Positions 25,507 through 33,863 of a stretch of 64,000 nucleotides of DNA are shown piece after piece. Position numbers and translations under genes: made by a program. Below the pieces are notes generated by a model that was given only the letters and a program-made list of their open reading frames with translations, searched no databases and was not told the origin of the DNA. The stretch lies in assembly GCA_002712005.1 (NCBI GenBank), contig PASP01000014.1, positions 478,788 through 542,787 on the forward strand, read 5' to 3'. The first letter of the stretch is position 1. Each line of letters begins with the position of its first letter. This DNA is from Halobacteriovoraceae bacterium. GTDB lineage: Bacteria; Bdellovibrionota; Bacteriovoracia; Bacteriovoracales; Bacteriovoracaceae.

Positions 25507-26876
25507 ATAAGAATGTAATTCTCTTTCTCACTTGTATTGGATTAGGAACTTTTACCTACTACTATCAAGAGTTAGGGGATAGGGAACAAAAGAGAGAAAG
25601 AGAAAGAGAGGAGGAGATTCTCAATTTCAAAGCTCTAGGGGAGGTCAAGTCCTTTGAACTTCCTCATGTTTCAATTCAGTATGCCGACGGCCACTATGAA
25701 TTAAAAGAAACGCAAGAAACGGTCGATTCGCAAAGAGTTGATAAGTTCTTGGGGCAATTATCTTATATTAAAGTGAAACGTGTATTGAGCGACAAAGAAC
25801 GAGAAGAGCGTTCTCAATATATTCCCAATGACGATTTAAAAATGACCTTTCATTTTGAAAACGGTAAGGCAAGTTTTGTTCTTGGAGAGAAGTTAAGTTT
25901 CTCTAGAGACTTCTATCTCGAGATAACAAAAGAAATAAATGGTCAGCAAGAAAAGCAATTAGTCATCGCTTTTAATTCTGAAGTTGTTGATGAAGTCTAT
26001 GCAAAAGAGATCGCCCATAAGAGCGATCATCTCTATAGAAGATTTAAATCACTCTATTATTTAAGTGAAGACTTCTTTAGAGATCATAGAGTTTTTGGAC
26101 CATGGATGGATTCTAAATGGTCTTTGCAAAGAATTTATATCGATAATAATCGCAATAAAGGACATTCTTTACTTCTCGATAAGAAACAGACTAATCCTGA
26201 GATTCCTTCGTTTATTAATTTGAATGAAACTGCTGTTAGAGAATATGAAAAAGAATTGGCCTATCTCTCTGCAAAGAGAGTGATTAGCTTTCATAATCCC
26301 AAGATTTTAAATAATGAGAAGAGATTGGCGATGGTGATTGTCTCATCAACGAAGGGGAGCACAAGGTTCAATCTCTACAAAGATCTTAATCAAGAGTTCA
26401 AAGGATATTTCTTGGCCTTTCCCGATCGCTCTTATCTCTATGAGCTCACTCAAGAACAGGCCGAGCTTTTCCTAGGTTCCGTACAACGCTTTTGGAGCTT
26501 GAAGTTGTGGCAAGGAAAGAGACCTGATGGGCTCAAGTTGAATATGAATTTCCCTGATGGAAAATATCAAGTAAACCTTCCTCCCGTTACGGAGCAAGTC
26601 TTCAAAGTAAGCAGTGATCGAGGAAGGGCCATACACTTAGAATTTCAAAAGTTGATTAATTTCCTCAGTGGTCCGGCTGATTATTGGGTTGCTGGAGAGG
26701 GCATTGCAGAAAATTATCTCAAGCAGTTTTCTTTGGATTGGGGGGAAGGAGAGTTTTTCCTGATGATTCGATCTGGAGAGGTTCTGCTGTATCATAGAGA
26801 GAGTATGCAAGGATTAATCTTTAAAATTCAAGGGCGAATGCCCTTTGGAGTGGTAGAAGGCGACTATTTTATATGA
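25503..26876 (+). CDS. DUF4340-like membrane-anchored protein of the GldG operon
   Basis: The 457-residue protein starts at a GTG that overlaps the stop of the gldG-like gene (GTGA). One N-terminal membrane segment is followed by a highly charged stretch (QKREREREEE) and a long periplasmic beta-rich region. The position after GldG and the repeated pattern of short beta units with YELKET and SRDFYLEI fit the DUF4340 family, which often accompanies GldG-type genes. The molecular role is unknown. Coupled overlap at both ends makes it part of the transporter operon. Confidence 0.75.
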   Translation: MNKNVILFLTCIGLGTFTYYYQELGDREQKREREREEEILNFKALGEVKSFELPHVSIQYADGHYELKETQETVDSQRVDKFLGQLSYIKVKRVLSDKEREERSQYIPNDDLKMTFHFENGKASFVLGEKLSFSRDFYLEITKEINGQQEKQLVIAFNSEVVDEVYAKEIAHKSDHLYRRFKSLYYLSEDFFRDHRVFGPWMDSKWSLQRIYIDNNRNKGHSLLLDKKQTNPEIPSFINLNETAVREYEKELAYLSAKRVISFHNPKILNNEKRLAMVIVSSTKGSTRFNLYKDLNQEFKGYFLAFPDRSYLYELTQEQAELFLGSVQRFWSLKLWQGKRPDGLKLNMNFPDGKYQVNLPPVTEQVFKVSSDRGRAIHLEFQKLINFLSGPADYWVAGEGIAENYLKQFSLDWGEGEFFLMIRSGEVLLYHRESMQGLIFKIQGRMPFGVVEGDYFI

Positions 26877-27577
26877 ATGAATTATTAAACCAATATATCA
26901 ACGCTTGCCTTCATCCCTGGCAGACTCAAGAGCTTCTCAATGCAAAGAGAAAGACTCGTGTGCGTCCAGCTGTATTAGGATTAGTTGAAGAGGGTTCAAC
27001 TCTCGTTCAAGCCCATGAAGAAGAAAAAGAAGAGGGAAGAATTGGAGTTAATTTCCATGAGGCCATGTCTGTATCTTGGATTTTTATAATTTTCCATGCC
27101 ACCTATTCGTTGATTGGCATAACGATGGGTCTAAATTCTACCCATTGGGCTCAAGAAGAGCTTTCCTATGTCATGTCTAGTGCTTCTGCAGGAATTGCTT
27201 CCTACAGTATTTTTAGTCTTCTTCTCAATGTAGTTTTATTTCCCCTTTTCTTTTGGGTTTATGGGCGCTTTTGGATCAATATCCTCAAGGTCTTCACTAA
27301 TGTTTTTGAAAAATATGAGGATGAAGAGGAGATTGAAGAACGCTGCGAAGAAGTCGTGGCCAATTCTTTAACGGCCCATACTTTTTTGGTTATTCCAATC
27401 GTGGGTGACTTTCTTCAGAAGTTTTCATTTCTTATCTATCTCTATGCTGGATTGCGAAGAAATTTGGGACTGAATGTTTTCCAGTCACTTTTAATTCTCA
27501 TGTGTCCTTTGATTCTTATTCTATTGGCCATTTTTCTTATGGTTATGAGTTTTGGACTTCTCATCGCGACTTTATAA
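26873..27577 (+). CDS. Yip1-like multi-spanning membrane protein
   Basis: The 234-residue protein has a charged N-terminal 60 residues and about four or five hydrophobic segments in the rest (near residues 68-85, 108-135, 175-195 and 200-230). The overall layout resembles Yip1-domain proteins, though I see no decisive motif. It starts four bases before the stop of the preceding gene (ATGA), which places it as the fifth gene of the ABC operon. Its function in the transporter is unknown. After it comes a 250-base gap with no feature that I can support. Confidence 0.65.
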   Translation: MNELLNQYINACLHPWQTQELLNAKRKTRVRPAVLGLVEEGSTLVQAHEEEKEEGRIGVNFHEAMSVSWIFIIFHATYSLIGITMGLNSTHWAQEELSYVMSSASAGIASYSIFSLLLNVVLFPLFFWVYGRFWINILKVFTNVFEKYEDEEEIEERCEEVVANSLTAHTFLVIPIVGDFLQKFSFLIYLYAGLRRNLGLNVFQSLLILMCPLILILLAIFLMVMSFGLLIATL

Positions 27578-27827
27578 ATTTCGCAATAAATTTTGCAAGG
27601 GAAGATGAGAATTTTAGAATGATATTATTGAGCTGCGGCGCACAGGATTCCTCACTCTAAAAGTAAGAAAATTTTAATTTCTGATATCTTCTTGATTTTG
27701 TTCATGACCCTTGGCGCCGGGCCCAAAAACGCTCTGGCCTATTTTTTAATCTCGAGTAAACTGGTCTTAACACACACAATATCAACACACTTTTTTTTAC
27801 AAAGTGCCATATCTAAAGGAGTTAGAC

Positions 27828-28484
27828 GTGGTGAGACACAGTATGGGACATTTAGCATCAGGAGTTGTAGAGGTCGTTTGCGGACCTATGTTCTCCGGAA
27901 AAACAGAAGAGTTAATCCGAAGAGTTCGTCGAGCGCAGATTGCACGCCTGAAAACCCAAATTTTTAAACCTTCGATTGACGACCGCTACCATGAGTCAAA
28001 AGTCGTTAGTCATTCAAGCCTTTCTATACAGGCCGTTCCTGTAAGAAATTCAGTGCAAATTTTAGAGAAACTTCTCGATACCACAAGAGTTGTGGCCATT
28101 GATGAAGTTCAATTCTTCGATAAAGATATAATTGCTGTGGTTAAGAAATTGGCCCGCCGCGGGATCCGTGTGATCTGTGCAGGTCTTGATCAGGACTTTA
28201 AAGGAAACTCTTTTGGTCCAATGCCAGAGCTTCTTTGTATGGCCGATCATGTGGATAAAATTCACGCGATTTGTACCGTATGTGGTTCATCTGCTTCCAA
28301 GACCTACCGTAAACCAGAAGAAGATTGCGATGAGCAAATTCTTGTGGGTGAGGGAGATGCCTATGAAGCAAGATGTCGTACTCATTGGGATGCTTTTGAA
28401 GAAGATGAAGATTTACTCGCTTTTTCACTTCCGTTAAAATCAGCTCATACAAAAAGTGAAGCTGTAGTTAACGCTCAGGAATAA
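27828..28484 (+). CDS. tdk: Thymidine kinase
   Basis: About 218 residues from the GTG at 27828, set six bases after AAAGGAG. It has the type-II thymidine kinase features: P-loop GPMFSGKTE, the base Glu-Val-Gln-Phe in VAIDEVQFF, the lasso loop, and zinc ligands CTVCG plus CRTHW near the C-terminus. It phosphorylates thymidine to dTMP in nucleotide salvage. It begins a run of salvage genes (a UPRT-like gene and hpt follow on the same strand), which fits an organism that takes up nucleosides. Confidence 0.94.
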   Translation: MVRHSMGHLASGVVEVVCGPMFSGKTEELIRRVRRAQIARLKTQIFKPSIDDRYHESKVVSHSSLSIQAVPVRNSVQILEKLLDTTRVVAIDEVQFFDKDIIAVVKKLARRGIRVICAGLDQDFKGNSFGPMPELLCMADHVDKIHAICTVCGSSASKTYRKPEEDCDEQILVGEGDAYEARCRTHWDAFEEDEDLLAFSLPLKSAHTKSEAVVNAQE

Positions 28485-28531
28485 TCCTCGAGCTTAAGCT
28501 TGTGCTTAGGCTTCCTTTAGGGGTTATTAAA

Positions 28532-29365
28532 GTGTCTTCAGGAAAAACTAAAAACGACATTCAGTATTTGAATCTTCCTTATCAATCAGTGGAGATCGAA
28601 CATAAGTACGGGGAGAGGATTCACATCCTCTCAAACCCTGTGATGCAATCGGTACTGGCCAGAATTGGGCGCCCCGATATTTTTCAACCACAGGTAAATC
28701 ATCTTATGGAACGCCTTTATGAGTTTCTCATCCTAGAAGCTTCTAATACTCTCTTACCGAGAGAGCGCGTTCAGTGGGATACTCGTATGAAGGAATTCAC
28801 TGATCAAGGATTTTTTGATGGTGAGATTATTCGCCCGGACACAAAAGCGGTTATCGTAGATATGGCCCGGGCCGGAACATTTCCTTCCCATATTTCTTAT
28901 CACCGCTTGCATGATATTTTAAATGCCGAAGGCCTTAGGCAAGATCACTTCTATCTCAATAGAAAGGTCAATGCTAAGAATGAGGTTATAGGTGTTGATG
29001 TAAGCGGTTCAAAAATTGGTGGTCCAGTGGAAGATGCCTTTGTTTTCTTTCCAGACCCGATGGGAGCTACAGGGGGAAGTTTATCTCATTGTGTAAGTCA
29101 TTATAAAAATGAAGTAGAGGGCAAGGCCTGCAAGTACATTGCCCTTCATATTATTGTGACCCCTGAATATATAAGGCGAATGAAGAAAGATCATCCGGAT
29201 GTTGAGATCTTTGCTCTTCGCCTTGATCGTGGGTTATCATCTGAAGAGATTTTAAAAACCATTCCCGGAACTCATCCAGAGCAAGAAGTGGGTTTAACTG
29301 ATACTCAATATATTGTTCCTGGAGCAGGAGGAGTAGGGGAAGTTCTCAACAACTCTTTTGTATAA
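28532..29365 (+). CDS. Uracil phosphoribosyltransferase-like protein
   Basis: About 277 residues from a GTG at 28532, eight bases after AGGGG; an earlier in-frame GTG at 28502 lacks a site. Phosphoribosyltransferase features include DPMGATGGS, equivalent to the PRPP loop of UPRT, and a C-terminal DTQYIVPGAGGVGEVLNN. UPRT usually has about 210 residues, so this is a longer relative with an extended N-terminal part. It would make UMP from uracil and PRPP. The gene lies between tdk and hpt, so a salvage role is likely, although the exact base is not proven. Confidence 0.8.
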   Translation: MSSGKTKNDIQYLNLPYQSVEIEHKYGERIHILSNPVMQSVLARIGRPDIFQPQVNHLMERLYEFLILEASNTLLPRERVQWDTRMKEFTDQGFFDGEIIRPDTKAVIVDMARAGTFPSHISYHRLHDILNAEGLRQDHFYLNRKVNAKNEVIGVDVSGSKIGGPVEDAFVFFPDPMGATGGSLSHCVSHYKNEVEGKACKYIALHIIVTPEYIRRMKKDHPDVEIFALRLDRGLSSEEILKTIPGTHPEQEVGLTDTQYIVPGAGGVGEVLNNSFV

Positions 29366-29389
29366 AAGAAGAGTACCAAAGGAGGCCCC

Positions 29390-29914
29390 ATGGCCGTTGA
29401 AGTCTATCTTTCTGAAGAAAAAATTAAAACTCGCATTAAAGAGTTAGGTGCTCAGATTACTAAAGAATATGCTGGTGAAGAAATTCACATCGTGTGTGTT
29501 CTCAATGGTGCCTTTATGTTCATGGCCGATCTTGTTCGTGAAATTAAGTTACCCGTTATTTTAGATTTTATTTCCGCTTCTTCTTACGGTGATGAAACAG
29601 TGAGTTCAGGTGAGTTAAAGATAAAAATGGATCTTGCGTCTGATGTCGCTGGAAAGCATGTTCTTCTTGTTGAAGATATTGTGGATACAGGTCTAACGAT
29701 GAAAGTTCTAAGAAAGAATATAGAGGAACGAGGAGCGAAGTCTGTTAAGTTGGCGAGCTTTCTTTTTAAGCCAGCTCGACTAGAGCATGAGACTCATATT
29801 GACTATCTTGGCTTTGAAATTGAAGATCATTTTGTAATCGGCTACGGTTTAGACTTTGCTGGCCGCTATCGTGAACTACCCTATATTGGAATTTATAGTC
29901 CTGATCAAGATTAA
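29390..29914 (+). CDS. hpt: Hypoxanthine phosphoribosyltransferase
   Basis: The 174-residue protein starts after an AAAGGAGG site. It carries the PRPP-binding motif LLVEDIVDTGLTM, the loop ASSYGDETVSSG and the base-binding region EDHFVIGYGLD. These are standard for hypoxanthine-guanine phosphoribosyltransferase. It makes IMP or GMP in purine salvage in the cytoplasm. It follows the UPRT-like gene by 24 bases and precedes a GHMP kinase gene by 26 bases, so all are probably co-transcribed. Confidence 0.95.
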   Translation: MAVEVYLSEEKIKTRIKELGAQITKEYAGEEIHIVCVLNGAFMFMADLVREIKLPVILDFISASSYGDETVSSGELKIKMDLASDVAGKHVLLVEDIVDTGLTMKVLRKNIEERGAKSVKLASFLFKPARLEHETHIDYLGFEIEDHFVIGYGLDFAGRYRELPYIGIYSPDQD

Positions 29915-29940
29915 TCTTATTGATCAAAAGAGAAAATAGC

Positions 29941-30954
29941 ATGAAGAAATTGAAAAGAAGCGGCTCTGTCCGAGTGGACCTCCTAGGGGGAACACTAGAT
30001 ATTCATCCTATTAATTTAGTTTTAGAAAGTGCAATCACTTTGAATGTGGCCACGGAGTTAAAAGCAATTGTAGAGATTGAGGAGACTGAGCGAGAGGGAG
30101 TTGAAATTATCTCCCTTGATTATGATTCAAGCCAATTTTTTAAGACTGAAGACTTTACGGAAGCTCACTTTCGCGGTGACTTCTTTGGCCCTCTTAGTTT
30201 TGTCTGTCAGATTATCTATCTCAATAATGCCCATCGAAATTTAAAAGTTACTTTGCAATCAGGATCTCCCGCTGGAGCTGGTCTTGGAGGTTCCTCCGCG
30301 ATGGGAGTGACTCTCTTTGGTGCACTTGCTGATTTTAAGCAAAGAGAGTGGACGCGTTTAGAGGCGATTACTCAGGTTCAAAATATAGAATCACGCATCT
30401 TAAATGCTGGGCCAGCTGGTTATCAAGACTATTACCCGGCCTTGTATGGTGGGGTTTTGGCGTTAATTCCAGGACTAAAAGGAATTGAAGTTAAGCAACT
30501 CTATACAGAGGAGTTGAAACAACAGCTTGAAGAACATATGACTCTTGTCTTTAGTGGAGAGACGAGACAGTCTGGTGTGACCAACTGGGAAGTCTATAAA
30601 GGATTCTTTGATGGAGTTGAAACTGCAAGAGGTGGTCTTGAGTCTATTGCTAAATTAAGTAAAGAAGCCTTTCACGCTATTGAAAATAAAGACTATCCAA
30701 AATTATTCTCTCTTGTTTCTCAAGAGGGTGAATATCGAAAAGAACTTTTCGAGACAATTCTTACTCCAAAAATGAGAGAACTCTATGAATCTTTAAAAGA
30801 AGAGGTTCAAGAGCTTGGAATAAAAGTATGTGGAGCCGGTGGCGGGGGTTGTTTTATCCTTATCCATCAACCCAATGAAAGAGAAATAGTAGAAAAAGCA
30901 GTTACAGATAAAGGGATGACGATTCTCCCTTTTAAAATTGATAGCCCTTTATGA
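29941..30954 (+). CDS. GHMP-family small-molecule kinase
   Basis: About 337 residues from the ATG at 29941; a TTG seven codons earlier lacks a ribosome-binding site. The family motifs are SVRVDLLGGTLDIHP at the start, the ATP loop PAGAGLGGSSAMG and the C-terminal CGAGGGGCF. The layout is closest to the sugar kinases such as D-glycero-D-manno-heptose 7-phosphate kinase, galactokinase or fucokinase-like enzymes; the substrate cannot be chosen from motifs alone. If it is a heptose kinase it would serve LPS synthesis. It follows hpt and is probably in the same operon. Confidence 0.85.
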   Translation: MKKLKRSGSVRVDLLGGTLDIHPINLVLESAITLNVATELKAIVEIEETEREGVEIISLDYDSSQFFKTEDFTEAHFRGDFFGPLSFVCQIIYLNNAHRNLKVTLQSGSPAGAGLGGSSAMGVTLFGALADFKQREWTRLEAITQVQNIESRILNAGPAGYQDYYPALYGGVLALIPGLKGIEVKQLYTEELKQQLEEHMTLVFSGETRQSGVTNWEVYKGFFDGVETARGGLESIAKLSKEAFHAIENKDYPKLFSLVSQEGEYRKELFETILTPKMRELYESLKEEVQELGIKVCGAGGGGCFILIHQPNEREIVEKAVTDKGMTILPFKIDSPL

Positions 30955-30983
30955 TATAATAGTCATAGAAAAGGGGAGCTAGT

Positions 30984-31139
30984 ATCGAATCGTCCTTAGA
31001 ACATCATTCACAAAATATCGTAGGCCTTTCTATGAAAGGTGGACGCAGAGATCAGTTTTATTTCTGTCTACTGGAATATTTTGAAAATGAAGAACGCTGG
31101 TTTCTCAAGTCTCTACTTCAAGTTAAAGATGAAGAGTGA
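30984..31139 (+). pseudogene. 5' fragment of an RNase H-like gene, cut off by an in-frame TGA
   Basis: AAGGGGAG (30971-30978) is placed as a ribosome-binding site for a frame that has no ATG, GTG or TTG until 31032. ATC at 30984 would be the only codon at the right distance; from 31032 the product is 35 residues (MKGGRRDQFYFCLLEYF...KDEE). The frame ends at TGA 31137-31139, and the next gene starts with ATG at 31140 in the same frame. The fragment reads as the first strands of an RNase H-like fold (IVGLSMKGG, DQFYFCLLEYF), which the downstream product lacks. Split gene, coupling or sequencing error are all possible. Confidence 0.5.
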
Positions 31140-31946
31140 ATGAGTGGGGATGATGCTATTCGATCTTGGATTGAAAAGTATGATGTCTGGCAAATGGTTC
31201 TAGACTTTCCTTTAAGCCAACCCGCTTGTGCTACCTGTTTACTTGATTGTCCTGGTGCAGCCCTTTGTCCTGAACCCTCAGTGAAAGAAGTGCGAAGGCA
31301 AATGGATGATCTCCTCACCAAAGATCAAGAACTTCTTTCTCAGAACCCTAAGAAATACGAACAAGATCGTAACGAAGATGATCTGTACGACTATAATCGC
31401 AATATCACTCACAAGTCTCCAACAGATTATCTGATGAGCCGTTCTTTCAAAAGGCGTCTCAAAAAAGGTTTCATTCCCTACTGGAATAGGGCCTTAGATT
31501 TTTGGGTATGGAAGAATTACTACAATCAGCTCTTAGAAATGTTTAATATTAGTTTTGATTCCTTTGGCTCTACATCTCTTATGGTGCAGTCACGCTTTAG
31601 CTACTTAAGGCGCCACTTTCCTAAAGACCTTGAGCTCTATGAATCCCGTGTAGCAATCATTCTTACGGAATTATTGCGATCCAATATTATCCTGCAAAAA
31701 GATATCTTTAATTTATCAGATATGGATATTGGTGTGGAGGCCAGACTTGATATTCTTAAGGGGATTGAGAAACATTTAAATGTCTTTATTTATGATCACG
31801 ATCTTGAAATTCTAGTTCAAAATCCTAGGGCCTTTGACTCCTTTATTTTGGCCGTAGCTGGGCAAAATAAAATCAATGAATTGAATCAAAAGCTCCCAGA
31901 TTGGGTAAGACCTACGGAAGTGGCCTTTATCGCTCCTAAGTTTTAG
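31140..31946 (+). CDS. RNase H-like (DUF429-type) protein lacking its N-terminal strands
   Basis: The 268-residue product begins directly after the TGA described above. VLDFPLSQPACATC resembles the DxPL strand of DUF429-type RNase H-like nucleases, and AFDSFILAVAGQ near the end resembles their final acidic helix. In between are a cysteine cluster (CATCLLDCPGAALCPEP) and a charged helical region. The first beta strands of such a fold lie in the upstream fragment, in the same frame. The ATG overlaps no proper ribosome-binding site, so translation may depend on the upstream fragment. The nuclease call is inference. Confidence 0.6.
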   Translation: MSGDDAIRSWIEKYDVWQMVLDFPLSQPACATCLLDCPGAALCPEPSVKEVRRQMDDLLTKDQELLSQNPKKYEQDRNEDDLYDYNRNITHKSPTDYLMSRSFKRRLKKGFIPYWNRALDFWVWKNYYNQLLEMFNISFDSFGSTSLMVQSRFSYLRRHFPKDLELYESRVAIILTELLRSNIILQKDIFNLSDMDIGVEARLDILKGIEKHLNVFIYDHDLEILVQNPRAFDSFILAVAGQNKINELNQKLPDWVRPTEVAFIAPKF

Positions 31947-32406
31947 AAGATTTAAACGTACCAAGACCCATCAGTACAAATCCATACAGAAGCCCAACAG
32001 CTATCCAGAATAATCCATGTAAAAAGTTTCCTGGCAAGGTCGTTAATCCAATCAACAGAGATCCTGGAGCGGCTATTATGGTGTAGAACATGAGATAGCT
32101 GTGTCCAAACTTCTTTCCTTTATTCCACAGAAAGTAAATGATTCCATGGTAGAGGAAAACTAGGGCCAGCATAGTGAGAAGAGTGTTGATCATCAGATTG
32201 TAGAGTTGGATTTCAAACTCGGGAGTCAGTTGATTTGCTGCGTCGGGATAATTCGCCATAACGATCTTCATCGACTTTTGAAAATCCTCTTTATCTGAGA
32301 ACTTCAAATATAAATAAATATAGATGCCTATATCAGCTATAAGTAAGCAAATCGTAGATATAAGTTTGAATGATTTTATATTCAGGTTGTTGTATAGTTG
32401 TTTCAT
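31936..32406 (-). CDS. Small multi-spanning membrane protein of unknown function
   Basis: The 156-residue protein has four hydrophobic segments (about residues 14-33, 70-92, 104-122 and 128-148). The first loop after the N-terminal segment is polar and lies outside or in the periplasm. AAGGTGA precedes the ATG. It overlaps the convergent gene's 3' end by 11 bases and is divergent from the antiporter gene. No named family recognised. Confidence 0.7.
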   Translation of the reverse strand: MKQLYNNLNIKSFKLISTICLLIADIGIYIYLYLKFSDKEDFQKSMKIVMANYPDAANQLTPEFEIQLYNLMINTLLTMLALVFLYHGIIYFLWNKGKKFGHSYLMFYTIIAAPGSLLIGLTTLPGNFLHGLFWIAVGLLYGFVLMGLGTFKSSKT

Positions 32407-32446
32407 ATTTCACCTTGTTGATATGACATTATTTTAGGCTTTTTTT

Positions 32447-33385
32447 ATGTATATACAAATTATTATCCTTCTTCTCGCAATCGTGGCCCTCTATTTCGGA
32501 GCAGAATTTGCTCTAGAGGCAGCTGAAAAGATAGGGATTTTCTTTGGGTTAAGTCCTCTTGTCATCGGTCTTGTGCTCATTGGTTTCGGAACTTCTCTTC
32601 CCGAATTCTTTGTATCTCAATTGGCCTGTCTTAATGGCGAGCCTGAAATTGCTATGGGTAATATTGTGGGGTCAAATATTGCCAATCTCTTTTTGATTAT
32701 GGGCTTTAGTGGACTTTTAGCTCCTCTTTATATTTTGAGCCAAGATATTAGAAGACAGATTTTTATTCATGTTCTTCTTACATCTATTTTGGCCCTCATT
32801 ATTGTGGTTATAGGGATTAATCCGTTAACGACTGTCCTTCTTGGGCTCTTCTTTGGTTTCTATTTATGGGATACATTTCGCCAAATGCGAAAGCAAAGGC
32901 AACTTCGTAGCTTAGAAGATGAGCCAGAAGAGAAAATCGAAAAGTTAGAAGTCTTCGTTTTTGGTAAACTCATCGTTGGTTTTGTACTTCTTTATTTTGG
33001 TGGAGAGTATCTAGTGAAATCGGGAACAGAAATCGGGAGAATTTCTGGAATTCCTGCTTATGTGATCTCTGCAATTTTTGTAGCGTTTGGGACTTCATTT
33101 CCTGAATTAGTTACCGCTTTAATTGCTTCGTTTAAAAAGAAGAATACTGATCTGATTACGGGAAATATTATTGGTTCGAATATCTTTAATGTGGCCTTCG
33201 TCATGGGTTCGATTGGTATTTATGAAGTACCTATTCGTCAAAGTTACAATATCGAGCTAGGGGCCCTGGCCTTTGCTTCACTCTTTCTCGTGATGCTGGT
33301 TATGGTAAAGAGAAACTTTCACCGTTTTGCCGGCGTGGTTTTCTTGGCCACCTATGGGGCGATCATTTATCACTGGATTCGCTAG
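32447..33385 (+). CDS. CaCA-family calcium/sodium antiporter (YrbG-like)
   Basis: The 312-residue protein consists of two homologous halves, each with five membrane segments. The alpha repeats are visible: GFGTSLPEFFVSQLA plus GNIVGSNIANLF in the first half and AFGTSFPELVTALIAS plus GNIIGSNIFNVAF in the second. The conserved glutamates bind the cation. Family members exchange Ca2+ for Na+ or H+ at the inner membrane. A charged loop (RSLEDEPEEKIEKLE) joins the halves. The gene ends three bases from the convergent smpB gene. Confidence 0.92.
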   Translation: MYIQIIILLLAIVALYFGAEFALEAAEKIGIFFGLSPLVIGLVLIGFGTSLPEFFVSQLACLNGEPEIAMGNIVGSNIANLFLIMGFSGLLAPLYILSQDIRRQIFIHVLLTSILALIIVVIGINPLTTVLLGLFFGFYLWDTFRQMRKQRQLRSLEDEPEEKIEKLEVFVFGKLIVGFVLLYFGGEYLVKSGTEIGRISGIPAYVISAIFVAFGTSFPELVTALIASFKKKNTDLITGNIIGSNIFNVAFVMGSIGIYEVPIRQSYNIELGALAFASLFLVMLVMVKRNFHRFAGVVFLATYGAIIYHWIR

Positions 33386-33388
33386 AAT

Positions 33389-33838
33389 TTAGCTATAATC
33401 TCGTTGTTGAAGTTTTCTTTCAACATCTTTCTTCGCTTTGTCTTGGCGCTTGTCGTGTAGCTTCTTACCGCGGGCCAAGGCAATTTCCATCTTGATCTTA
33501 CTATTTTTGAAATAAATTTTGACCGGTACGATTGTAAGACTAGATGCTTTCATTTCATGATAAATACGATTGATCTCATCAGCATGAAGAAGGAGCTTTC
33601 TCTTACGAGTTTCATCGTGATTATTAATATTTCCCCATTTGTAGTGAGGAATATTCATATTGTAGATCCAAGCTTCTTTTTGCTCATCTACCATTATATA
33701 GGCTTCACTCATGGTGACACGGCCTTCACGAAGAGTTTTTCCCTCCGTTCCTTGGAGAACGAGACCCGCTTCAAAAGTTTCTTCGAAAGCATAATCGTAA
33801 GTAGCACGTTTATTTTTAGAAATGATTTTAATACCCAT
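33389..33838 (-). CDS. smpB: SsrA-binding protein SmpB
   Basis: The 149-residue protein starts at the ATG at 33838, preceded by AGGAAAA; the frame extends 32 codons further up into the end of the FadL-like gene and is not needed. It shows the SmpB layout: KIISKNKRATYDY, EAGLVLQGTE, YKWGNINNHDETRKRKLLLH, and a basic C-terminal tail (KLHDKRQDKAKKDVERKLQQ). SmpB binds tmRNA and puts it in the ribosomal A site to rescue stalled ribosomes. Its RNA partner ssrA is encoded at 57143-57510. It is the last gene of the tsaD operon. Confidence 0.95.
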   Translation of the reverse strand: MGIKIISKNKRATYDYAFEETFEAGLVLQGTEGKTLREGRVTMSEAYIMVDEQKEAWIYNMNIPHYKWGNINNHDETRKRKLLLHADEINRIYHEMKASSLTIVPVKIYFKNSKIKMEIALARGKKLHDKRQDKAKKDVERKLQQRDYS

Positions 33839-33863
33839 ATAAATTTTCCTAAATTCTTGGAGC

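Noticed and set aside
30984..31946. Selenocysteine at the TGA of the RNase H-like gene
   Set aside because: No SECIS-like hairpin was recognised just after the TGA, the site has no catalytic context, and ATG follows at once.
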